From contig CAXUDB010000002.1 in assembly GCA_964249755.1 (NCBI GenBank), positions 1,240,001-1,304,000 on the forward strand: a DNA stretch of 64,000 bases, read 5' to 3'. The stretch is from Ilyomonas sp964249755. Lineage in GTDB: Bacteria; Bacteroidota; Bacteroidia; Chitinophagales; Chitinophagaceae. The notes below the pieces were generated by a model. That model was not told the DNA's origin. It was given only the letters and a program-made list of their open reading frames with translations, and did not search any database. Positions 53,556 through 60,656 of the stretch are shown here, piece by piece. The position numbers were made by a program, and so were the translations under genes. Every line of letters starts with the position of its first letter. Positions within the stretch are counted from its first letter, which is position 1.

Positions 53556-54215
53556 CTAATAAAGAAAAGATAAAAATGCAAGCATTTCGTCCTGCCAACT
53601 TTTGATAGCAATTTTACCATCTAAGAGGGTTGTAGCGAAGACAAAATCCGTCGGATATTTGTATGAAGAAAGTGTATAAAAAGCCGAAATGGATTTGACA
53701 CGCTTTGCATTGTATTCATCAATATGTATCGAACAGTTTCTGATCAGCTGCATATGTTGAATAGCGTTACCTAAAATGCTAATCGCTGCTGAAATTCGTT
53801 CAGCCTTGATACTTATAGGTAAGGTAGGTACTAATTTTCCATCCAATTGAAACATCTTTCTGGCAACACTGGTTAAAATTGCCACATCGCCCCAACTTTT
53901 TTCATCACTGTGTTTTTTTGTCCCACCTAAGCCACCGGTCAATAATAGATAGATTGCTTGCTCTTCAGTCAATGAAGAGTTATATGGCGAAACAATTTTA
54001 TTATTGTAAAGATTGAATCCTCCGATTACTTCTGCTAGCCAGTAAGTTCTCCAAAATGAATTCCACGACTGCCAAATAGTATTGACCAAACTACAATGGA
54101 ACTGAAATTGTTTTTTTGGGTCCAAAGAAAAGTTTCCCTCGTTTAGGTATTGAATGTTTGTTTCAAAGCTTAAAAGAAACTTTTTATACTTTTTTTGAAC
54201 GTTGTATTGGTTCAT
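53556..54215 (-). CDS. HEPN-like protein, partner of the DUF262 gene
   Basis: A 219-residue all-helical protein that I cannot place in a named family with certainty. Its helix near residue 159 carries R159-N-C-S-I-H164, which is the RNxxxH (Rx4-6H) active-site signature of HEPN ribonucleases. The rest shows a helical lead rich in aromatic residues (NTIWQSWNSFWRTYWL) and a Gly-rich turn GGLGGTKKHSD. Its ATG overlaps the stop of the DUF262 gene by four bases, so the pair is translated together. HEPN proteins with such partners are often toxins or defence effectors that cleave RNA; this reading rests on the motif and context. AT-rich, transcribed against the phage genes. Confidence 0.65.
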   Translation of the reverse strand: MNQYNVQKKYKKFLLSFETNIQYLNEGNFSLDPKKQFQFHCSLVNTIWQSWNSFWRTYWLAEVIGGFNLYNNKIVSPYNSSLTEEQAIYLLLTGGLGGTKKHSDEKSWGDVAILTSVARKMFQLDGKLVPTLPISIKAERISAAISILGNAIQHMQLIRNCSIHIDEYNAKRVKSISAFYTLSSYKYPTDFVFATTLLDGKIAIKSWQDEMLAFLSFLY

Positions 54216-55270
54216 AGGTCATTTCTCAGTGCTTTGATTAACCACTTGATCCTAACTTGTCGTTGCTTTAAACTGTCCGTGCTTTTTCTGCAAGCAATTA
54301 CAAATTCTTCATAGTCGGGATGGTTCACAGATGAATCCAAAGCCGAAAAAAGTTCAAGAACATTTTGAATAGCCAATTGTCTGTTCACATCAAAAAAACC
54401 AATGGGCTCAAATTCATTCAGATAATCATTTTCAACATTAATGTTTTCATATCGATTTATTGAAAGAGCAGCAACTAAGGAATACAACATGTACCCGGTT
54501 AGATAACCGCTTTCCCCAATAGGTGTCAAAGCATCCTTTATGTAGTTTAGGGTTGTTTCAAGTTTTTGCTGAATTGTCTGCCTATCAGCAAATATTTTAT
54601 CGTTTTTCTTGTAGATTTCATTTAGTGCTTTAGCATTTCTTCCCACGATACCGGTCATAAAAATTTGAGTCAATTCTGTCATCAAGTCTGCATCAGCCAT
54701 TCTTGACAAACCTTTTGTTGATATGATTTTGAATGCTAAAAACATTGGACTATAAAGTTTTATCAAATCCCTAATGAACCACTTAAACAATCCCTGAAAC
54801 GTTGCATGTCGTTGTTCAGAAGGGTTGAGGGGGATTGTGTAAGAGTTCATTCTTCTGAAAATTTCAAGGACTTCTTCTTCCGTTGCAGATATAACTATAT
54901 CGGTTGAAACTTCATATCGTAAAAACGCTTCCTGAACTTCAGGGTTCAAATCGGAAAACTTCTGACCAGCAAATTGTTCACTAACCGAAGAAAGTGTTAA
55001 CTGGCTGCTTATAAAGGCATTTATTGCCATCATTCTTTGTTGTCCATCAATTATTTCCCTCAAAGTTTTTCTGGTTCGTAAGTCTATTATTTGTCTTATA
55101 GTCATTTTGGGAAATGGGTAGGCATTAAGAATCGTATCTATGAAATAAGAACGTGCATTCAAAACCCAAATTCCACCTTCCCGTTGATAGTCCCTATTAA
55201 TTACAAGCGTTTTCTCATCAAACCAATTGTTTAAATCATTTATGGTAAAAACATTCCTAGTGACCTGCAT
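54212..55270 (-). CDS. DUF262-domain protein (ParB/Srx-like NTP-dependent nuclease fold)
   Basis: 352-residue protein with the DUF262 fold seen in GmrSD, SspE and BrxU-type phage-defence proteins. Signature IIDGQQRMMAINAF holds DGQQR at 75-79; the N-terminal YQRE (28-31, in NRDYQREGGIW) stands for the usual YQRxYxW; the later segment EIFRRMNSYTIPLNPSEQRH matches the 'RLNxxGxPLxxxE' block. There is no C-terminal HNH (DUF1524) domain, so nuclease activity must come from elsewhere, likely from the overlapping HEPN-like gene. Both lie next to the integrase in the opposite direction, a usual place for prophage defence cargo. Confidence 0.85.
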   Translation of the reverse strand: MQVTRNVFTINDLNNWFDEKTLVINRDYQREGGIWVLNARSYFIDTILNAYPFPKMTIRQIIDLRTRKTLREIIDGQQRMMAINAFISSQLTLSSVSEQFAGQKFSDLNPEVQEAFLRYEVSTDIVISATEEEVLEIFRRMNSYTIPLNPSEQRHATFQGLFKWFIRDLIKLYSPMFLAFKIISTKGLSRMADADLMTELTQIFMTGIVGRNAKALNEIYKKNDKIFADRQTIQQKLETTLNYIKDALTPIGESGYLTGYMLYSLVAALSINRYENINVENDYLNEFEPIGFFDVNRQLAIQNVLELFSALDSSVNHPDYEEFVIACRKSTDSLKQRQVRIKWLIKALRNDL

Positions 55271-55344
55271 TTTGTATTTTTGGAATAAATATGCGAATAT
55301 TCTTCAAATAAAAAATGAATTACTGCATTCTTAAAATCCATATC

Positions 55345-55581
55345 ATGAAAATTTACAGTGCATCAACTCAAGCAAACGTCTATCATATCGGTAAGTATCT
55401 GGACCTTGATGGCAATGAGATTAAGGCATCCATCTCAACTAATCCGACTGAAACCAAACCTATAGGCATATACGTCGATGCTGATGAAAAGGAGATTCAG
55501 GCCTGTTCACTGGCTGCACAAAAGAAACATCGCAAAATAAAAATAGGTGCATTCACTAAAGACGACGCTGTGCTTGATTAG
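55345..55581 (+). CDS. Small hypothetical protein
   Basis: Seventy-eight residues starting MKIYSASTQANVYHIG, with two similar segments, YLDLDGNEIKASIS and IYVDADEKEIQACS, that may be a duplicated beta-hairpin plus helix. Lysine-rich C terminus. An in-frame ATG 30 bases upstream gives ten more residues. Not recognised; lies between the defence pair and the lipoprotein gene, on the opposite strand to both. Confidence 0.5.
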   Translation: MKIYSASTQANVYHIGKYLDLDGNEIKASISTNPTETKPIGIYVDADEKEIQACSLAAQKKHRKIKIGAFTKDDAVLD

Positions 55582-55613
55582 TGGTCCGAAATGAGAGTAT
55601 AGCTGCAAGGGAT

Positions 55614-56033
55614 CTATTGTTTTGACTCAAACTTCGCGGCACCGGCCTTTTCTAAAGCAATGGCTGCGCAAGCCTTCTTAAACTTGTAATCAACGTATGC
55701 ATCGCCGGCTGTGTCAAGTCGTTGTTTGACTTGGCTAAGTGTAGATAGCCTGCCCATTTCAGGGCCTAACGTGCTGTTGAAATGTGAAACCACATCACGG
55801 CTTTTTAAGAGCCCCTTTTCACACTCTTCTACCTCAGCTTTGATAGTCATTACTGCTGAAAAAGCGCTAACGTAAGCCGGCTTTGCCTCTGCTTCTATTT
55901 CGCTTATCAATCTAAGCGAATCAGCTTTTTTTGTTGCTAATGAATCCTCATTTGAATCTGTTAACGCGTGAGTTGTTTCCGGACTTTGGCAAGAAGCGAT
56001 GTAGATGGCAGCAATGAGCAATAAAGGTTTCAT
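55614..56033 (-). CDS. Prophage hypothetical lipoprotein
   Basis: 139 residues with a lipoprotein signal, MKPLLLIAAIYIASC (lipobox IASC), then a Ser/Asp-rich stretch and long helices with coiled-coil character (SLRLISEIEAEAKPAYVSAF... and LGPEMGRLSTLSQVKQRL). Surface lipoproteins expressed by a prophage can alter infection by other phages, but nothing in the sequence proves that here. Transcribed leftward between the defence pair and the repressor genes. Confidence 0.6.
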   Translation of the reverse strand: MKPLLLIAAIYIASCQSPETTHALTDSNEDSLATKKADSLRLISEIEAEAKPAYVSAFSAVMTIKAEVEECEKGLLKSRDVVSHFNSTLGPEMGRLSTLSQVKQRLDTAGDAYVDYKFKKACAAIALEKAGAAKFESKQ

Positions 56034-56089
56034 GGCAAGCGGATTGGTAAATGTGCTTGCGAATATAAGATCGGAGGCGCAAATGGCGG

Positions 56090-56416
56090 CTATAATGGGA
56101 AATTGCGGAACATCTCATTATCGTAACCGAAAAGCCACGAAGGGTTCACTTTATAGACCTCGCAGATCTTCTCAATGTTCTCAAGGGTGAACCGGTGTTT
56201 GCCTGCCCTGATGTTGGTAAGGTATTGTTTGGGTATATCAATCGCCTCTGCAAAATCGTAATCATAGACAATTTTACCAATCGTTTTTAATACTTCAACT
56301 AAAGCGAAAACCCTTTTATCTGTTGGGCTGATTATAGCTTCGTTTACGGCATTTTTCACAGCCTTTCGCGGGTGCGATGAAGTTGCTTTTACTGATTGTT
56401 TTCCGGAAACTTTCAA
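56090..56416 (-). CDS. XRE-family HTH protein, likely prophage regulator
   Basis: 108-residue DNA-binding protein. Residues 50-95 form an XRE/Cro HTH: FAEAIDIPKQYLTNIRAGKHRFTLENIEKICEVY, followed by VNPSWLFGYD, the usual helix 5 ending. The N-terminal 35 residues are Lys/Ser-rich and probably disordered. It lies behind the small RHH-like gene on the same strand (25 bases apart) and faces the early operon, the position of a lysogeny repressor. Which of the two is the repressor cannot be decided from sequence. Confidence 0.8.
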   Translation of the reverse strand: MKVSGKQSVKATSSHPRKAVKNAVNEAIISPTDKRVFALVEVLKTIGKIVYDYDFAEAIDIPKQYLTNIRAGKHRFTLENIEKICEVYKVNPSWLFGYDNEMFRNFPL

Positions 56417-56441
56417 AGTGTTGGTTTAGTGAAAGGCAAGA

Positions 56442-56636
56442 TTAGATTGTTATAGGTCCGTTCTTCTTTTCCCAGCGTTCAATAAATTCATCTATTGCAA
56501 TTTCGAAAAGCGCGTTTGGATTGTCATTTTCCTTAATTGCTATCACCTTCACCTTATTGTGAGAAGTGGGTTTGATATACAAAGACGTTTTGTTCTTTGC
56601 CTCACTTGCTGGTTCTTTTGGTTTCGATTGTGCCAT
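56442..56636 (-). CDS. Small ribbon-helix-helix-like protein
   Basis: 64 residues: a polar N-terminal arm, strand TSLYIKPT, helix KVKVIAIKENDNPNALFEIAIDEFIERWEKK. The strand-helix-helix pattern is that of Arc/ParD-like RHH dimers that bind operator DNA. The -7 box TATTTTTG (complement of 56641-56648) ends only four bases before the ATG, so the transcript should be leaderless. First gene of the leftward regulator operon, with the XRE gene following. Confidence 0.6.
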   Translation of the reverse strand: MAQSKPKEPASEAKNKTSLYIKPTSHNKVKVIAIKENDNPNALFEIAIDEFIERWEKKNGPITI

Positions 56637-56640
56637 TGTG

Positions 56641-56648
56641 CAAAAATA
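56641..56648 (-). promoter_or_regulatory. -7 box of the regulator operon
   Basis: TATTTTTG, an exact TAnnTTTG match, four bases before the ATG at 56636; implies a leaderless mRNA. Confidence 0.6.
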
Positions 56649-56672
56649 TAGAAATGTTTGGTTGATATAGTC

Positions 56673-56743
56673 GTGACGTCATGACTCTAAAGAGTTAAAG
56701 CTCTGTTAAAGCACGGTAGAGCTGTGACGTCATGGCTCTAAAG
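56673..56743. promoter_or_regulatory. Operator region with two TGACGTCA repeats
   Basis: Two near-identical 20-bp copies (56673-56692 and 56724-56743; GTGACGTCATGRCTCTAAAG), 51 bp apart from start to start, about five helical turns. Each includes the perfect palindrome TGACGTCA. Between them GTTAAAGC occurs twice. They lie between the leftward regulator promoter and the rightward early promoter, where a phage switch would have its operators. Confidence 0.75.
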
Positions 56744-56746
56744 CTC

Positions 56747-56754
56747 TATCTTTG
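56747..56754 (+). promoter_or_regulatory. -7 box of the early rightward operon
   Basis: TATCTTTG, exact TAnnTTTG match, adjoining the second operator copy and 24 bases before the ATG at 56778. Repressor bound at 56724-56743 would block it. Confidence 0.65.
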
Positions 56755-56777
56755 TGCTAACAAATCAACAAACAGTT

Positions 56778-57065
56778 ATGCCAACTACAACACTCAACAT
56801 CATCAGCGCACACAAACAGATTATTTCTCTTTTACTACAGATCGAGCAGGCGCAAATAAACATCACAGAAGCTGAGCCTTATCTTGATGAGAGCCGCAAA
56901 GGTCTTTCCTACTATGCAGCAGTAGCGCCGCATTACAAGCAAATCATCAACGCCAACACCAATCGCAGGGATGAGCTGATTGAGCAATACAGGGCCTTAA
57001 ACTGGCAGGCTTTCAAAATGGAGCTGCCACGCTATGGCAATCACGAATGTACGATACCTTTTTGA
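56778..57065 (+). CDS. First early prophage protein, hypothetical
   Basis: 95 residues, mostly helical (IISLLLQIEQAQINITEAEPYLDE), without a family that I recognise. The start at 56778 is set by the -7 box upstream; a GTG at 56754 lies inside that box. First gene of the rightward operon. Confidence 0.6.
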   Translation: MPTTTLNIISAHKQIISLLLQIEQAQINITEAEPYLDESRKGLSYYAAVAPHYKQIINANTNRRDELIEQYRALNWQAFKMELPRYGNHECTIPF

Positions 57066-57165
57066 TGCAAACATTGGCGCCTCGGAAACGCATAAATGTA
57101 GTCATTACCTCTGCCCTGTGTTTCTACACTGGGGCTCATTTAAAAATCATCGAACTAAAAACCAA

Positions 57166-57777
57166 ATGGAAAAGTCACAATCAATCGTCAACATAGCTAA
57201 AGCACTTAGCCAATTTCAGGCAAGAATGGGTAAGGTAAACAAAGACGCTACTAACCCTTTCTTTAATAGCAAATACGCAACGCTTTCAAACATTTTGGAA
57301 GCCATTAAAACCCCGCTGCACGAAAGCGGTTTAAGCTTCACACAATTTCCTACCGGCGTGAATGGTCTCACCACCTTACTAATGCACAGCGAGTCGGGCG
57401 AATTCATGCAAACCGATTACTACATGACTCCCACCAAGAGCGATCCGCAGGCTCAAGGCTCAGTTATCTCTTATATGAGGCGCTATGCCCTTGCAGCTGT
57501 CCTGGGTTTAAACATTGATGAAGACGACGATGCCAATGCCGCTACGCACGGCGGCGCGAAGCCACAGGAAGCGAAAACCGAAACCGGCAAAGCAGCGACT
57601 TCTGACAAGCCCTGGCTGAATCAGGATAGTAAGGTCTATGAGAAAATAGTAGAACGTTTAAAGAAAAAGAGTACCACGCTTGAGCAGATCGCCCAGCACT
57701 TCAAATTGTCCAAACAGGTCCGCGCCTCTTTGCAAACAGTTATTAACAGTGTTGGCTCCAGCGACTGGCAGAACTGA
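57166..57777 (+). CDS. ERF-family single-strand annealing protein
   Basis: Phage recombinase (203 aa) of the ERF superfamily, annealing complementary single strands during replication and repair. Seen: IVNIAKALSQFQARMGKVNKDATNPFFNSKYATLSNIL, then TPLHESGLSFTQFP and QGSVISYMRRYALAAVLGLNIDEDDDAN, the diagnostic ERF core. A Gly/Ala/Lys linker leads to a C-terminal helical part (about 150-203) of unknown job. The start at 57166 (MEKSQSIVN) fits the family; the frame continues upstream to an ATG at 57034 inside the previous gene. Confidence 0.92.
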   Translation: MEKSQSIVNIAKALSQFQARMGKVNKDATNPFFNSKYATLSNILEAIKTPLHESGLSFTQFPTGVNGLTTLLMHSESGEFMQTDYYMTPTKSDPQAQGSVISYMRRYALAAVLGLNIDEDDDANAATHGGAKPQEAKTETGKAATSDKPWLNQDSKVYEKIVERLKKKSTTLEQIAQHFKLSKQVRASLQTVINSVGSSDWQN

Positions 57778-57918
57778 ACAGCAAGGCAGCGGGCAGATTA
57801 CATGCAACAGAATACAGAGCACTTTGACCACTCAAAGCGCTACCCATATAGTTTTTAGTTGGTTCACGGCGTGACTATTCTTAGCCAGCGCCTTTTTTAA
57901 AAGTATTAAAAAATACAC

Positions 57919-58224
57919 ATGAAGAACGTAAAGGACTGGCACTACCAGCGCCTAAAGTGCGCTCATTGCCCACTCACCACCTCCTGCCCTGCCCGCCGGG
58001 CTCAAATCAAAAATCGTCATTTCGGGTGCATCTGGAACGCAGATGAAACAACACCCATATCTACCCTGTTTTTCCTAACCGGCTGGAAAAGGCACCTGGC
58101 TCACATGGCAGCTACTAAGGAGCGGCGGGAAAAGATGTTTGCCTTCCACAATAAAGGTCCATCACTGGAACCGGCGCCCACTGCAAGAGAACTGCAGGTA
58201 TTCATTTACAAACATCGACAATAA
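57919..58224 (+). CDS. Cys-rich small prophage protein
   Basis: 101 residues. KCAHCPLTTSCPARRAQIK with a later FGCIW gives four cysteines in a C-x2-C-x5-C-x12-C spacing, fitting a small zinc site, followed by a Trp/Lys/Arg-rich helix. No family recognised; may bind nucleic acid. Confidence 0.55.
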   Translation: MKNVKDWHYQRLKCAHCPLTTSCPARRAQIKNRHFGCIWNADETTPISTLFFLTGWKRHLAHMAATKERREKMFAFHNKGPSLEPAPTARELQVFIYKHRQ

Positions 58225-58246
58225 CACCTCGGAATCAAAATATCAC

Positions 58247-58393
58247 ATGAAAAAGAAAACAAAGAAGAAGAAAAAGAGCAGACCTCTTACTGCCCAAACG
58301 CCTATCAAATTCTCGTTCTCCATTTCTGAATTTGTAAAGGAAGAATACTTGCGAATGCTGCACTATAAAAACAAAAAGGAATCCACCACATGA
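58247..58393 (+). CDS. Lysine-rich small protein 1 of 3
   Basis: 48 residues beginning MKKKTKKKKKSRPL, then KFSFSISEFVKEEYLRMLHYKN. Very basic N terminus. The stop overlaps the start of the next small gene by four bases (ATGA). The longer frame from 58139 would overlap the previous gene. Function unknown. Confidence 0.5.
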   Translation: MKKKTKKKKKSRPLTAQTPIKFSFSISEFVKEEYLRMLHYKNKKESTT

Positions 58394-58554
58394 AAAAGAA
58401 AGACAAAAAAAGAAGGCAGAAAGCCAAACGCAAATCAGATAAGATGCTTGTCAAACTGCAAGCGCATTGGGCTCAACAGGCAGCTGAAAAGAAAGCCCAA
58501 CAAGAACAGTTCAGGCAGAACTGCTATAAGGCACTTGAATGGCTTCTACGTTAA
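58390..58554 (+). CDS. Lysine-rich small protein 2 of 3
   Basis: 54 residues, MKKKDKKRRQKAKRKSDK then a helix LVKLQAHWAQQAAEKKAQQEQF ending YKALEWLLR. ATGA overlap with the previous gene supports coupled translation. Shares the MKKK opening and an ALEW/HLILHW-like Trp-Leu end with its neighbours. Confidence 0.5.
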   Translation: MKKKDKKRRQKAKRKSDKMLVKLQAHWAQQAAEKKAQQEQFRQNCYKALEWLLR

Positions 58555-58581
58555 CAATAATCGCTCTCGAAAAAGGCACAC

Positions 58582-58704
58582 ATGAAAAAGAAACACAAAA
58601 AGAATCCTAAGAAGCTACAAAAGAAGCAGCAGGCGAAAGCGGAAGCCAAAAGAGCTATGCAGCACCTGATACTTCACTGGTTGTTTTTACCAATCACAAA
58701 ATAA
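58582..58704 (+). CDS. Lysine-rich small protein 3 of 3
   Basis: 40 residues, MKKKHKKNPKKLQKKQQAKAEA, ending HLILHWLFLPITK. 24 bases separate it from the next gene. Same MKKK design as the two before it. Confidence 0.5.
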   Translation: MKKKHKKNPKKLQKKQQAKAEAKRAMQHLILHWLFLPITK

Positions 58705-58727
58705 CTCACATTTTAAAAAGGGAATCA

Positions 58728-59108
58728 ATGTCACAACAAGATTTGTTTATCAACCAAGAAGAGATTACTTCAACACTTATCAACTACTCCAATCGTTTCA
58801 ACAATCAATACTATACAGCTAAAATAAAGGGAGTTCGGGGTGAGACTATTCAAGCACTACTGAATATCTATGATGAAGTTTATAAAATCCCTGACTCTAT
58901 GAATGTGCAAAGCTGGGTTGAGTTCCTTATGGATATGTTGCGCAGTCATGTTCATCATTCTTTCGATAACAATCAACCAGACAACACGTTGCGCGATGAA
59001 TTAGTTGATTTTACTTTAAATACTCACATGCTGATCCGTTTAATTATTGCAGTGCAGGAAAACGTTATTGTGTTTCAAGATAGCACAAAACAATTTTCTG
59101 AACACTGA
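58728..59108 (+). CDS. Hypothetical prophage protein, first of a tandem pair
   Basis: 126 residues, helical. It is a paralogue of the next gene: both begin with a short polar N terminus, then INQEEITSTLINYSN / IQNESVFYSSLKEYN, KIKGVRGETIQALLNIYDEV / KVNGSALSSLLGMYEDV and a final leucine-rich helix ENVIVFQDSTKQF / NKLILFDSQAKNL. No known family. Confidence 0.65.
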   Translation: MSQQDLFINQEEITSTLINYSNRFNNQYYTAKIKGVRGETIQALLNIYDEVYKIPDSMNVQSWVEFLMDMLRSHVHHSFDNNQPDNTLRDELVDFTLNTHMLIRLIIAVQENVIVFQDSTKQFSEH

Positions 59109-59187
59109 ACCCGGTTACGCAAAACACTTATTCACCGGAATCTGAATATCAATTAAAGAATCAAATCACATCAAAAAAGAACGCCCA

Positions 59188-59562
59188 ATGACGACACAAA
59201 ATTTAATGATTCAAAACGAATCAGTTTTTTATTCGAGCCTAAAAGAGTACAATAAAGAACACGAATCAAATCCAATCGTGAAAGTTAACGGCTCTGCTCT
59301 CTCTTCCCTCTTAGGCATGTATGAAGACGTTAATGAGTTGTTTGAGTATTTTGAAAATGAAGAGATAGGGCAACTGCTTGACATGCTGAATAATGACTTG
59401 TTTAAGGGTGCAGAAGATGAGCAAGTGTCATTGAACGCATTACATGCGCACAATAAATTTTTTACTATTAAACTATTGGTTGTCACTCTTCTTAAACTAA
59501 AAAACAAGCTCATCTTGTTTGACAGCCAAGCAAAGAATTTGACACGTCCTCACACTTTCTAA
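59188..59562 (+). CDS. Hypothetical prophage protein, second of a tandem pair
   Basis: 124 residues, diverged copy of the preceding gene: aligned blocks as given there, with about one quarter of positions identical by eye. An acidic segment (YFENEEIGQLLDML) is specific to this copy. No signal peptide or catalytic motif seen. Confidence 0.65.
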   Translation: MTTQNLMIQNESVFYSSLKEYNKEHESNPIVKVNGSALSSLLGMYEDVNELFEYFENEEIGQLLDMLNNDLFKGAEDEQVSLNALHAHNKFFTIKLLVVTLLKLKNKLILFDSQAKNLTRPHTF

Positions 59563-59707
59563 AACACAGTTTAAGAAAAGAGCAGAAGCAGCTTCTTTAT
59601 GTCGAAGCTTAAAGAATAAACTTCTTTGACAATTGCGCCAACAATTGACAGACAAACACGGCGGCTTGGTTCCCCAGTGGTCGCCTCTATTTAAAACTTA
59701 TTACAAC

Positions 59708-59932
59708 ATGCAAACCTCCTTCAACTTCCAGCAAATGAGAACCTTTGAACAGATTGAACAAAAGATAGCGGAACTAAAGGTAAAAAAGTGTTGGTTGGTA
59801 AAGGACTACCTGAATACTGAGGATGAACATGACAGAGATGTGATATGTATGGAAAACATGTCACTGGATTTACAAATTGGTTTGTTGAACTGGGTGATGG
59901 GTGAAGGCGTTGCACCCGAATTAGAAAAGTAA
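59708..59932 (+). CDS. Small coiled-coil-like prophage protein
   Basis: 74 residues, MQTSFNFQQMRTFEQIEQ, a charged helical stretch KIAELKVKKCWLVKDYLNTEDEH, ending in a Trp/Val-rich helix. Starts at 59708; a longer frame upstream lacks a good start. Function unknown. Confidence 0.5.
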   Translation: MQTSFNFQQMRTFEQIEQKIAELKVKKCWLVKDYLNTEDEHDRDVICMENMSLDLQIGLLNWVMGEGVAPELEK

Positions 59933-60049
59933 AAGTGGAGGATAGACAAGTATGAAACAATTACCAAAAACCGCAAGGCTTAACCGGCAATGGTGAAAAA
60001 AAGATTTAATTCGGTAATAGTAAAGTGTACTGTTTTGCACATTTTGTTT

Positions 60050-60057
60050 TACTTTTG
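60050..60057 (+). promoter_or_regulatory. -7 box of a second early transcript
   Basis: TACTTTTG, exact TAnnTTTG match, 13 bases before the ATG at 60071; a TTTTG at 60033-60037 could be an upstream element. Confidence 0.6.
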
Positions 60058-60070
60058 TTTTACAAACCAC

Positions 60071-60304
60071 ATGAACATGGAATTAAAGTATAATGATAAC
60101 GTGTTTGCCTCAATCACAAACAATCGTTCATTACGTTTAAAACTGGCTCTCTCGCTCAATTTGGGGGAAGCAGCCATCATTGCCGCAGCGAAACGCAGAA
60201 GCAAATCTCTATTAAGGGTGCCAGCGCCGGAGGTGATTAAAACGGAACTCGGACTTATCAGTGATCAGGAGCTTTACAACCAGCCAGAGCCATTTATCGC
60301 TTAA
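60071..60304 (+). CDS. Small HTH-like prophage protein
   Basis: 77 residues: MNMELKYNDNVFASIT, then two helices RSLRLKLALSLNLGEAAIIAAAKRRSKSLL, with the turn SLNLGEAAI resembling an HTH, and an acidic C terminus. The promoter at 60050 fixes the start at 60071 (or 60077). Role probably regulatory; family not recognised. Confidence 0.6.
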   Translation: MNMELKYNDNVFASITNNRSLRLKLALSLNLGEAAIIAAAKRRSKSLLRVPAPEVIKTELGLISDQELYNQPEPFIA

Positions 60305-60338
60305 CTATCCAGTACATTTTCCTATTACCAAAAGACGA

Positions 60339-60650
60339 ATGAAGATGGAAAAAAGGTATTTACTGATAGAAAGCTCGGAATTGCTTCAAATGGTTCGAAA
60401 CGCTGTAAGGGAGGAAATGACAGCCTTACAGCCGAAAGATGAGGATAAGATGCTCAACACTGCAGAGGCCTGCAAGTGCTGGCAGCCAGCCATAACCCGC
60501 CAAACACTCGATAGTTATGTGCAGAAGGGGTATATCACGCGGCACTTCTTTGGCAAAAAGCCCGTGTATTCATCACAGGAAATAAAAAAGGCTGCCAAGG
60601 AAGTTAGGTTATATAAGCCTGGTAATTCAATATCACCAATATCACAATAA
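60339..60650 (+). CDS. Excisionase/MerR-like HTH protein
   Basis: 103 residues from the ATG at 60339 (a second ATG is at 60345). The core MLNTAEACKCWQPAITRQTLDSYVQKGYITRHFFGKKPVYSSQEIKKA is a MerR/excisionase-type HTH with wing, preceded by a helical segment IESSELLQMVRNAVREEMTAL often found in Bacteroidota helix-turn-helix proteins. Directly upstream of the replication gene (6-base gap). Could direct excision or replication initiation. Confidence 0.75.
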   Translation: MKMEKRYLLIESSELLQMVRNAVREEMTALQPKDEDKMLNTAEACKCWQPAITRQTLDSYVQKGYITRHFFGKKPVYSSQEIKKAAKEVRLYKPGNSISPISQ

Positions 60651-60656
60651 CACGAA

